Source: Hericium rajendrae
Taxonomy: Eukaryota > Basidiomycota > Agaricomycetes > Russulales > Hericiaceae
Direction: 5' to 3'
NCBI GenBank assembly: GCA_033439255.1
Contig: CM065882.1
Coordinates: forward strand, 2,976,001-3,040,000
Length of the DNA stretch: 64,000 nucleotides
In this document: in pieces, positions 36,172-46,082 of the stretch
Layout: every line of letters begins with the position of its first letter
How positions within the stretch are numbered: position 1 is the stretch's first letter
Program-made: the position numbers and the translations under genes
The notes under the pieces: model-generated
Seen by the model: the letters and a program-made list of their open reading frames with translations, nothing else
Database searches by the model: none
What the model was told of the DNA's origin: nothing

Positions 36172-36559
36172 TATGAACGAGAGAGCTGCGGAGGCCTGGG
36201 TGGTATGCGAACGAGGCTTGTGGAAGGGAGAAAGCAACGATGGCGGTGTGGGAAGAAGAGCCGGAGCTTTATATCTCGGCCACGCACGGACGGCACCTTG
36301 TTTACCCTCCAAACATCCATTTGATCGGTCACGCTTCCCGTCAACCCGCCTTCCCGACAGTCGTCTCATGGATCCATTTCGCGATCCGCGTTCTAGAGCA
36401 CGTCCCAGACGTTGGAACCTTCATTTTCCATGTATTTGTGCCCCCGTACATCCGCCGTGCCCAAGGCGATACAAATTGCCCAGCGCAAGTTGCACCGGAT
36501 GACCTGTGCTGCCGCGCCAAGGCCCAAGCCTCGCCATGCACTGCCATCAGAGAATATAG
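36172..36559. other. Intergenic with TATA box for the GPI-protein gene
   Basis: This is the promoter region of the GPI protein and the 3' end of the EEP gene. Apart from the TATA-like site at 36267-36273, nothing else is evident; the plus-strand open frames here run into the antisense of the flanking genes. Confidence 0.5.
36267..36273 (-). promoter_or_regulatory. TATA box (TATAAAG)
   Basis: On the minus strand this reads GATATAAAGCTCC, about 96 bp before the ATG at 36171. That is a normal distance for a strongly expressed fungal wall-protein gene. Confidence 0.45.
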
Positions 36560-37579
36560 TTACAGGATCCTGTTACTGTTCTGGCTCTTTCGCTCATCCC
36601 GGAATAATGCCGTCGCCTGCGTCCCAGCCCCCACGCGCCGTCGATAGAGGACCGCCCACGCCTCCTCCTCGAACACCCTCACGTGTGTCGACAGTCCAAA
36701 GTGGTCGCTCACCCACAGCCCGCTGCTCGTCTTTTCTCCCTCCCCAATCAAGAATGACCTTGTCACCTCATACGCCCGCCGCTCCTTGTATAAGAACTTG
36801 TCCAGGCGCCCCGGCTTGAGTTTTTTATGCGGCGGCTGGAACCCCCACGTCTCGCCCGTCTCCTGTGACCCCTGCGGCCGCAAGTCCCACGCGTCCTTCA
36901 GTCCAAACTCCTTCACCATCGCCCCGTCCGCCGCCGCGAGCGCATTCATATCGCCCCCGGCAATCCCGCCCATGATCCGGCAATCGCCCAACCACCCCGC
37001 GACCGCGCGCATCTGGTCGCGCCGCCGCCGCCCGCCCGCCGGACACGACTCCAAGTGCGTGTTCACGATGCGGAAGATGCCCGGCGCGGGCCCCGCGCGC
37101 ACGAGCACGTCCGCCATCAGCGCGGTGCGCCCCATCTGCGACCCGCCGTACTCGAGCGACGTCGCGCCCGCGATGCGCACCGCGCGCGACACGAGCGTCA
37201 CGACGCCGTAGCCCGCGGGCCAGTCCGCTGGGCTCGCGGGCAGCACGAAGAACGACGCGCGCACCCACGCGTCGTCCGTGATCGCGCGGAAGGCGGACGC
37301 CGCGACCTCCTGCAGCAGCACCGCGCACGGGTGCGTTTTGATGTCGTCGCCGAGGACGTCGCGCCGCAGGTAGTCGAGCGCGGCGGCGAGGCGCTCGCGC
37401 GGCTCCGTGCTGAAGGCCTCGACGTTCCAGGTGACGAGCTTGATGTTGTCGGGAAGTGTGGAGGCGTCCTCGATCGTGGCGGGGTCGTAGGGGCGGGTAT
37501 GCCTCCACTGGCGCTGGGTGCGCGACCAGTGGAGGTGGTGCATGGGGATGAGTCTGTCTGCGACAGGGTAAAATCCCAT
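36560..37579 (-). CDS. Endonuclease/exonuclease/phosphatase-fold phosphodiesterase, TDP2-like
   Basis: An intron-free gene for a Mg-dependent EEP enzyme. Motifs in order: IKLVTWNVEAF (Asn), AVLLQEVAASAF (Glu), GRTALMADVLVR, RIVNTHLESCP (His), GGIAGGDMNAL (Asp/Asn) and LWVSDHFGLSTHV (Asp-His), all active-site positions of the family. This order fits tyrosyl-DNA phosphodiesterase 2 and related fungal EEP proteins; removal of 5' adducts from DNA is a guess from the family. I start at the ATG at 37579 (MGFYPVADRLIPMHHLHW) because the frame upstream to 37783 is low complexity (a His/Thr/Pro-rich stretch). The gene is markedly GC-rich at third positions, so long false open frames run antisense to it. 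The N-terminal MxFxPVxDRLIP start fits fungal relatives. Confidence 0.78.
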   Translation of the reverse strand: MGFYPVADRLIPMHHLHWSRTQRQWRHTRPYDPATIEDASTLPDNIKLVTWNVEAFSTEPRERLAAALDYLRRDVLGDDIKTHPCAVLLQEVAASAFRAITDDAWVRASFFVLPASPADWPAGYGVVTLVSRAVRIAGATSLEYGGSQMGRTALMADVLVRAGPAPGIFRIVNTHLESCPAGGRRRRDQMRAVAGWLGDCRIMGGIAGGDMNALAAADGAMVKEFGLKDAWDLRPQGSQETGETWGFQPPHKKLKPGRLDKFLYKERRAYEVTRSFLIGEGEKTSSGLWVSDHFGLSTHVRVFEEEAWAVLYRRRVGAGTQATALFRDERKSQNSNRIL

Positions 37580-38186
37580 CGGTGCTTTTGGCGTGGGGAT
37601 GTGGGTGTGGGTGTGGGAGGTGGGAGGGAAGGTCGGGGGGAAGCTGCATGCCCGCAGGTGCAGATGATAAGAGATTTGAATTCGAGCCCCGAGGTCTGTT
37701 GACTGCCGATGGAGTGGGGGGATATGGTTCTCTGTGTGAGCAGCTGTGCGTGATCGGCCGCGGACGAATCTGAGACAAAGCAACGAAAAATACTACGATT
37801 ATGTATCGAGGGTGTATACGTGCTGATTTTATCGGATCTCCTAGTGCAGGGGTGTATTAGGTTTTACACTATCAAGGTCATGTTCTCATGCACGAGGCGC
37901 AGAAAGCCAGTCAGGGATCGAAAGCGCTGTTATTTTTCGAAATAAGTTAACAAGATCTGCGAAGCATTTAGTGTTCCGACACCTCCCAAAATTTGGCCGG
38001 CGCCTAAAACAAATCGCTAAAAATATACAAAAAATGCCAAAATGCTCCATTTGATGAGCAGATTGTGATTCCGTTACTCACGCCTGCATACGGAGCACCG
38101 AAGCACCACAGGCGCCTTGCGCCTCGTGTTCTCAGCGCCCAACATAACAGTCCACGTTCCAGATATCTCGCCACACTAGACTGTCC
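37580..38186. other. Intergenic between EEP and PDI genes
   Basis: The part next to the EEP gene has a GT-rich low-complexity tract (about 37595-37630). From 37790 the base composition turns sharply AT-rich, with AAAAATATACAAAAAAT around 38019-38034. No gene supported. Confidence 0.5.
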
Positions 38187-40023
38187 TCAGAGCTCCGCAG
38201 TGGCACGCTCAAACACCTCCTCGGCTCCCTCTGCTGCGCTCTCGACTTTCGCGGCAGTAAAAGCAGCGAGGACGTTCGCCTTGCGCTTGAGCTCGTCAAG
38301 CTTGGCCGGTGCGAGGGTGCGCTTCTCGAGAATCGTGGCCAGTCTGGGTGAACGCGTCAGTCAGCGCCACGTCATAAAGCGGGAAGAGAGTTGGCAGAGA
38401 AGAGAAGAACTGCAGGGTCGACCAGCGTATCGCCCTACGGAGCGCGCGATGGGGCTGCAGCAATTTGACTTTACACGGAAGCCCAGAAGTGGTACAATAG
38501 AAGAGCGAGAGGAGAACAAGTGGCCATAACACATACCGCTTAGACTCCTTGGTGACGTAGTCCTCCGTACCATTGATAACCTTCTCCATGACCTTGATGT
38601 AGTGGTTGGCCTTCGGGCCCGCTGAAACGGCGAGCTCCTTCGCCTCGGCGAACAGCGCGTCCCTCGCATCGCCAGAGGCGACGAAGAACTTGTACGCGAG
38701 ATCGTCGAGCTCCGCAACACGACCAGCTTGCGCGTTCAAACCACCGCCGACGGCGCGCTCCGTACCGCACTTCGCGTTGAGATACTCGACGAAGCCCTCC
38801 TCCGAGCGGTCGCCCTCATAGTCCACGGGCTCAGAGCTGCCCTTCGGGAAGAACTTGATTGTGGGGAAGGACTGGATCCCATACTTCAGTGCTAGCGGGC
38901 GGTTGGCCTCCGCGTCTGCGTCCACGTTGGCGACGATGCACTATAGCACGAGGTGCTCAACAACCTACGACGTTAAGCATGCTGTGTGACGACACGTACG
39001 TTCTTTTCATTTAAGAAATCCTTGGCCACTTCGGTTGCATCAGCAAGGGATGGATCGCTCACTGAAGGAAAGGCATACCTTCTTCGTAGATGGGCTTCAA
39101 GCGCTTGCAGTGGCCGCACCACGGAGCCTGCGAGGCGTGATTCAGCAAGGCGAAACTCAAAGCCACATCAGACTGCTCACAGTGAATGTAACAATTGTGT
39201 CGTGATCTGGGTTCTGAGGCAGGGGGTGAGCACCCGGTGCGGCAGAGACATACAGGAGCCACTTACGAAAACAACCTCGTCAAAGGTGTGCGTGTCAAGG
39301 ATCTCAACAGCAGGAGGCGGTGGCGGCTTGATGTTCGACTTCACGCCTGCCTTCTCCGTGATGCTGGACATCGCGCGGCACAATGAACTCGGGTGCTTCA
39401 CGCAAACAACGCTCAGACTCACAACTTGGCGAGGTCATCGAGCTCGCGGGCGCCCTCGTATGGAGTCGGCTTGCCGGACGCGTCGAACCATTTCAGGGCT
39501 GTAGCAATGTTCAGATAGTGAGCATGAGTGTAAAGCCAGACGATAGCCTTATGCATACTTGGATAGCCAGTGACACCATACTTCTGGCCGAGGGGCTTGC
39601 CAGCACCGTCGGCGTCAACCTTCGCAATGACGACTTTGTCTTTGACATGAGCGAATGCGTCTGCTAGTCTCTCGTATGTCGGTGCAAGGTTCTGTAAAGA
39701 CACTGGTCAACGAACGGTATCCGACATGGAGCCGCTGGACGCACCTTGCAGTGACCACTATTCACATCACACGCAAGCAGTGAGCATACGATCCCATTCT
39801 CTAGCCATATCAATAACATACCACCACGGCGCGAAACTATATCGCAGCAAGTAGCCCATGAGAACACGTCCGCACGTGAATGCCACAGAACTCACAACTC
39901 AACCAAGCCCGGCTTGCCCTTCCCAATGGCGTCGTCAAAATTGTCCGGCGTGAGCTCGAGGACATTCGACGCCAATGCGCACGACAAAAACAGCAGCGAG
40001 ACCAGCGACGACCTGAAATACAT
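38187..40023 (-). CDS. Protein disulfide isomerase, two thioredoxin domains plus ERp29-type C-terminal domain
   Basis: ER oxidoreductase of the ERp38 / PDI-D type. The signal peptide MYFRSSLVSLLFLSCALAS is followed by NVLELTPDNFDDAIGKG. The first active site VEFFAPWCGHCK is spread over three exons: the 128-nt first coding exon ends in TT, a 15-nt exon lies at 39822-39836, and a 13-nt exon at 39745-39757; then NLAPTYERLADAF. GYPTLKWFDASG is also intron-split. The second site TFTAPWCGHCKRLKP joins a 33-nt exon (39181-39213) to the next exon. The cis-Pro SFPTIKFFPKGS follows, then a helical D domain (YIKVMEKVINGTEDYVTKES) and the last exon ending FERATAEL. The terminus lacks a standard HDEL/KDEL retention signal. 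No frame break. Confidence 0.9.
39745..39757 (-). other. 13-nt microexon completing the CGHC active site of PDI
   Basis: Minus-strand TGGTCACTGCAAG, preceded by an intron ending GAATAG and followed by GTGCGT. It supplies the last base of the first Cys codon position onwards and encodes GHCK. Confidence 0.8.
39822..39836 (-). other. 15-nt microexon encoding FAPW(C) of PDI
   Basis: Minus-strand TTTCGCGCCGTGGTG, between an intron ending GATATAG and one starting GTATGT. Together with its neighbours it gives VEFFAPWCGHCK without any gap. Confidence 0.8.
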
Positions 40024-40444
40024 AGTGATGGAAAGGGAGGGACTGAGGGACTGACGTGGAGGTTCGCGCGAGGGCAATATAGCGCCCGGCAGATCGGCGG
40101 CGCGGTGTCCGGTCTTAGAAACGCTCTTAGAAAGACTCTCGGTCATGCCAATGGCCTTCATGCGGTTGCGTTATGTTTTTGACATACAGGGCTGTCTGAA
40201 ATTGGTGTGGATATGAGAATAATTCTCGCTGGGAAGTACCCGTCTGGGAAGCCGCGGGTGATGGATTTTACATGGAGCCAATCGCTCTATTGCCATTAAG
40301 TACCAGCATGGACGTCGGAAAGGCACACAGGCCAAACGTATCTGTACCCCGCTGAAGGAGAGTAAAAACTAATATAACGAGCCGTATGTAATGAAGAAGC
40401 AGCTGGTGTCTGAAGCAACTGGAGAACAAATGGGTATACGTATT
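40024..40444. other. Intergenic upstream of PDI
   Basis: This holds the PDI promoter and the 3' end of the RTA1-like gene, both on the minus strand. No further gene seen. Confidence 0.5.
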
Positions 40445-41850
40445 CTAAATCGCAGAAGCGATAGGTTTCCAGATCTTGGATGTTGAATCGGAAAAGCCAG
40501 CTTCATCCTTGTCTGCGGTCACACCGACAAATGCACCATCTGCAGTGGAGGCATCCTCGGTCGAAGCTGAGATGGCATCGCGCAACAAAAAACGAGGGTG
40601 AAGTACATCGCTCCGATGATCATGGCGCCATCAAGGGCATCTGCATCACGGGTATCAGTAAACCGCGTAGCACGAATGAAAAATAACGATCAAAACGTAC
40701 TGAAGTACATCTCAGTCTCAATGATACGTCCTTTGAATCCATTGATCAGCTCCACCGTTCGAGTTTTGACCTGAGCGGAATGAGCCAACCGTAAGCTCCC
40801 TTTAAAACAATCTCCTCATCCCATGCACCGAATGATGATCAAAATACCCATGAAGCCCAAGGCAGATATCATCAGCCTCACTCGCTGATTCAGCTTCGCT
40901 GCCGATGCTCGGGCCATCTGTTCTGGAGATGCAGTGATATCGTGCAAAGGCCTTGTCAGTGAACACGCGCAGGAAGAATTCAAAGGCGAGAACGAAGTAG
41001 ACAAGGGTGGTAACTGGGTCAGAAGGAAATTAGAAAACACCTCTACCATCAAAACCAACACCGTCTGAGCTCTCCCATCCGGAACACAATACCGCCTAAC
41101 GTGATGTGGCCACCCTAATATCGCTCGCGTCAGCCTGACGCAAGATGATTTGCATAGTGTATATGTGACGTACATTGTCGGGGTTTCCTGTGCCATCGCT
41201 GGCTGCACTGGATGCCAATGCACCTCCAACCGTTTGCACCGAGAGGGACGAGGTCCTGTTCACGGTTCAGACGACACGGAGATAAAGACAGTCAGCCATG
41301 ACTCACGCATGACAGGAAAAGCTATTTGTCTTGGACAGCTATGGCCAGATTCCATGTGTCTGTAGTCTAGGAGAAGAGACTTACAGGCTCTAGGACCAAG
41401 ACGACTGTTGCGAACCAAACTGGTTATTTATCGCCTGGAGGATCGAGAAATTCGTCGGGATCAAGAACGTCGGCGCCATGATCGCGGTTGTAGTTCTACG
41501 GGCATGACAAGATCTGATAACCGGAGAGGACGAGGAATAACCTATTATACAATGATGGACCGAGCAAAAGAGGACTGACGCTTGACCATGTACGAGCTGC
41601 CCACCCGACTAGCTCCAGGGCGCCGCGCGTAACAGCCGACGGTTTCAACCACCACATGCGAAGAGAATGCTCTGTGCCAGATGCATCGCTGAAGCAAATG
41701 TTCAGTGGGTTCCTACGGTGGACGGAGTCAGATTGCTTACAGGTCGAGATCCCGAACAAAACGAGGAATAGGATACAGATCCATTAGGTTTGGACATAAG
41801 TAACCATAGTCGGATTGCTCAGAAATAGACTGGATCGATGTTGAATGGGA
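40445..41850 (-). CDS. RTA1-like multi-pass membrane protein, frame-disrupted
   Basis: The RTA1 family covers fungal 7-TM proteins linked to lipid translocation and azole or sphingoid-base resistance. Recognisable blocks on the minus strand: WICILFLVLFGIST, MHLAQSILF and RMWWLKPSAVTRGALELVGW, AARTWSS, later exons with TVELINGFKGRIIETEMYF, DALDGAMIIGAM and LHPRFLLRDAISA, ending KIWKPIASAI at 40445. The spacing matches a standard RTA1 gene with several introns. Frame changes of one base are needed before WICILF (about 41785), before RMWW (about 41655) and after IIGAM (about 40598). Either it is a recent pseudogene or the assembly has small indels here. The N-terminal exon is not resolved, so the upper limit is approximate. 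Confidence 0.6.
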
Positions 41851-43315
41851 ACCTGTATGTTTTCTAGCTCAGCGTTTGGCTCGAAAGATGTTGAGGAAAT
41901 GCTAGACTTATACATGGCTGTAGGATTGTCAGTCTGGCAGTCTGGAAGCGGGAAACGACGGAAGGTGACTGATAGAGATCCATATCCGACTTTCACGACA
42001 GCTTGATACCTCTTCATGGTGCGTTATTTCCTGCCAAGCGTCGAACGCCGCATATATGCAGTGGAATGATGGCGACGTGCATGACCGGGAGAGACATGCA
42101 CCCTCAGGCGGGTGGGTCGACTGAGTACATACAGTACATGAATCGCTCTACAAGATCGCCAATCCATGCGAACGTGCAGTCCACCGAGAACTATGGTCCA
42201 AGACCAAGCGCGGCACGCACGTCCAGGTACTCACCATAGTAATGATACATGGGTGAACAGAGTTCAGCATCACGGACCCTTCGCAAAAAACACGAACGAG
42301 GTCTCGTAGCCTTGCCGTACATCACTGTGTCGTGTCGTCGAATCATTCTATGGTATCTTTGTATCGCTGTCGGTAAGAGACCCAAAAAGGTCCTTCAGTT
42401 TGGGCACTCAATGAGCGCTCTGATAACATACCGTAGCAGTGCATCTAATCCATGAGCACGTACGAGCGTGACGTGGATCAATCGTCAGCTTTGCGTAAGA
42501 GTCCGTCGAAACAGTGGTTGTACCATGGGGAAGGACGGAGGTGAAGAAGAACGTCAGATCGAGGGTCTATCTCATTTCACCGCCGCAAGCGAGTGAGGCA
42601 GAGCAACCTTTGCACCTTGCATTCGACCATCTCCATAGTCCTGGATATCCCCGTCCGCTCTCGATATCTGCGGTCTTCGTCTTCGATCATTATGTTGAAA
42701 TGCGGTATTGCCGAGACACGGACAACATTTGTTGACGCTGTTCAGAAGGGGCAAGCGGGAGTTCCCGTCGGACATCTCTCGTGTCTCCATCCCCACAGCA
42801 GGCACAGGGTAACTTCCAAACAAAATATGGACGCCACGCTACCATACCAACGGCCCATATTTGCACAACAACATGTATATCTGCCACGTCCCCTGGCGCA
42901 CATCGCTACACGAATAATACATCCAATGTACGGTCAAAGGGACATTACGCGATGGAACAGATCCGGAGGTGGGAAAAAAAGGTATGGGGGCGGAGCGGGC
43001 GACGCAGCGAGCTGGGAAACACAGAGAGCGCGAAAGAAGGGGAAGACGGGATAAGTGACGCGAATTAACGTTGTACAGCGTGCAGAAGGACGTCGCTAGT
43101 GGGCAGATAGAATGGAACGAGGGGAAGGCTGCGTGCGAGGCGTGCTACCGCGGGTAACTGAAAGAAGGGGTAACGGGGTCTATACACTCAAGACGGAGCA
43201 GGAAGACTCGAAATAGGATAAAGAAAACGTCATAAACAGGGACATAGACATCAAAGGTAGATAGCGGATAATGTGTCGGAGGATGGGGAGGGAGGTACCG
43301 CCGGGTGCTGGTCGT
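41851..43315. other. Gene-poor region between RTA1-like and RasGAP genes
   Basis: This region has many overlapping 60-150-codon frames on both strands (for example 42249-42455, 42593-43054, 42781-43068). None has a motif or a credible exon chain. The part nearest 41850 should contain the first exon and promoter of the RTA1-like gene. Confidence 0.45.
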
Positions 43316-46082
43316 TTACCGCTTGGCGAAGACCTTCTTGAGGAGACCCAGCACCTTCGGCACATTCAATTGGACGTACTCCAGATCGAGGAGATGCTTA
43401 TTGTCTTTTTGCTGCACGGAGAATGAGATACGAGCTTCACTCGAATCATGAGCAGCGACAAAGTACTAACCTTCTCTAAAAGATCGTCGATCTTGAGGTC
43501 CATCTCAAGGATGGCCTTCTCGCGGCCCTTGTAGTGCAACGCAATAATGAAAGTACCGGGGGACGGCGACGTGATGTTGAAATAGATGTTTGGTCGCCTG
43601 TTATCAGGCACGTTGCTCTCCACGATGATGCCCTCCTTCTCGAGCTGTGCATGCGTGAACCGGTAAGGACCAAGCACCGCCGTCTTCGCAGGCTTCTTCT
43701 CCTTCCCACCGACAGTGACAACACCCACTGCAGTCGACGTGCCCTTCTCCTTCGACGCAGTGAGACGGACGTTCTGCAGGTATGCCTTGTACTGCTCTAG
43801 TTGCGAGCGCATGTAGTTGTTGTGATCGCAAATCGTCTTGTAGACAGCCTCCAGTGACTTCGTCTCAAGAATAACTTTCTCGCGCAGGTTGCCGAGGTGC
43901 ACAAGCTCTGCGGAGACCTCGTCTTGCATGAGCTTGTACCCATCGCTCCGCTCAACGATCTTGAGCTCTTCAAGCTCGCGCAGCATCTCCTTGACCTTGA
44001 TACCTTTGCGCACAAGCGTCGCGTCCTTTGTCGTCGCTGCTCGCTCGGCGATCGCAGCGAGGTTATATGGTCGCTTCTCGGCCGCATGCGGTAGAGAACG
44101 GATGAGCTGGACGAAGATCGACTTCGTCTCCATGTAGAGCATATCGCTCGAGGACACAGAGTCTGCGAAGGCGCTCTGAATGTCCTGCACCGGCGTCTCC
44201 CAGCGGCTGTAGAGCTTGAGCTCGATGGTTCGGTTCTCCTTTCGAGGAACCTGTGGTGGAGCCGGCCCGAGTTCATCGGTCAAAATGCGCAGATGTTGCT
44301 TGTCGTTGGGCGACTAGAATAGATCCCGTCAGTGAAATATGTTATAGCAAGTGCCAAATTACATACAAGTGTCTCGATATGTTGTAAGATCAGTGAATGC
44401 GTGTTATACAATTCGTTGAGAGTGATGTGAATCATAAGGTCTTTCTTTGAGAGAGCCATGTATTGGTCCATCTACGACATAGTTAATCAACGAGTGTACG
44501 AAGGGTAAGCAGAAATGCAACGTACCTCGAGAGTTTCGTAGAAGTCGCCAACCTCGCAGAGATTGTTGAGGAACTGGTTGATGCGTGCCTTGTTGTTCTC
44601 GACGAACGGATTCAGCGTCATCATGTACGCCTCTTTCGCATAAGAGGGCTTGTTTGCCAAGTTCTGCAGCATCTTCGCAATCTACGCAGAGTTAGCACAG
44701 GCGCATTGAGAAGTACATCGAGAGGAACTTACCAAAGTCAATGTCCGACGTGGATGCTTTGCGGGAACGCCCTCTACAAGCATGTATGCCTGCGGTGTGA
44801 CAATAGCGGGATTGATGAAGCGCAGGAAGAAGAAACCGCCGATAAGTGAACAAATCGCGTAGTCTGTTGCCTCCGGGTACTTCCTCTGTATACCTGTCAG
44901 TGGGTTCAAGTTAGACAAGAAACGTATGAAGGCGTACTCGTGTGAGACTCCGAATCTGCTTGCATATCCATCGAATTCCATATGGAACACTCTCCATGCT
45001 GTCAATGATGGTAACAAGGAAGCTATTCGCGATCTCCATCAACATCGTCAGTCTGGGCGCAATAATCGCCTGGACATCAGGGTTCGACGAAGCCGTTTCC
45101 GGTGGGACACCGCGGGGAAGGTTTTCAGGCAGAGACCCAGTGTCTTCCTCGATTTGACTGATCATCTGCTCGTAAACCTGATACAAAACGTCAGTGGACG
45201 GAAGCTAGGAGCGCTCGAAAGAGTAACAGCATACCTTGACAGGATTAATCTCCAAATTGAGATCCTTATGCTCAATGAGACTGTTGATACGCTCGGCCAA
45301 GACGCTCTTGAGGTAACTCTGACCAGGACCACGTCGCGTATAGGTTGTCATCATCCGTGAGACAGGTGTGTTTGCGCGCAGCAATGATCCAAACTCGGTG
45401 GCGGTGTCGAACTGGGCGGATAGCACAGACTGGAACATGGTCAACAGCAGATGCTCCTCGCGGCTCTCGTACTGATTACCATACAGCGTGAACATCACGG
45501 TTTGGAGCAGGGTATCAATCTCGGACAGGCTGACGAGGCGGCACAGCGCAGCGACGTGACGGGGCTCGGATTGAAGCAGGAAGAACAGGTTTGAGTACTG
45601 TTGCAGCTTGCGCTCGTCTGGGTAATGGCCTTCGGTCGGGTCCACTTCTTCGAGGTGCTTCTCAACTTCTCGTTGCTAGAGCGTTGTCGGACACAATTGA
45701 GCACACGCCGGGCGAAAATGCCACAGAAACAATGACACGCACCTCATCAAGAGCCATACGATTCTGGATGAGAAGTGCAATCCGTGAATCGAGATAACGC
45801 ACGTCGCGTTCGAGGACAAAGTTCTTTTTTGACTGCGCAGAGATACGGGATTTTAGATCCCGCAGACGCTTTTGCGCTATGATTGAATGTCAATTGAGCA
45901 CCGGAAATCCGAGAAACGATTGCTTGCTGCTCACCTTTAGCCAGATCATCTTCAACCTCTACATCCTGCTCTGCTGCCATGCTAAACAACGCTGTCACGC
46001 TGTAGCGGTTTGTGTTCCTATTCGTGAGCCGCCTGGATGACATGGCTCCAGGTGAAGACGGAGATTCAGAGAACGAAGACAT
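43316..46082 (-). CDS. GAP1: Ras GTPase-activating protein (Gap1/Sar1 type, IQGAP-like C-terminus)
   Basis: Negative regulator of Ras; the fission-yeast gap1 and Schizophyllum Gap1 relatives control mating and polarised growth. The start at 46082 gives [21 protein letters not shown] coiled-coil ([18 protein letters not shown]) precedes the GAP domain: [16 protein letters not shown], then [20 protein letters not shown], which fits the arginine-finger region. [12 protein letters not shown] and [13 protein letters not shown] follow. A RasGAP C-terminal domain comes next ([31 protein letters not shown]) ending FAKR at 43316, the layout of IQGAP-related GAPs without IQ repeats. About ten exons; spacing and frames are consistent throughout. 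Upstream the DNA is GA-rich (about 46260-46310). Confidence 0.88.

Noticed and set aside
37055-37702. 215-codon plus-strand frame inside the EEP gene region
   Set aside because: It is antisense to a well-supported EEP enzyme and Arg/Val-rich; it follows from the GC-rich third positions. The same holds for 36825-37778 (minus).
42593-43068. Plus-strand frames of 95-153 codons
   Set aside because: They overlap in different frames and lack motifs, signal peptide or splice-linked exons.
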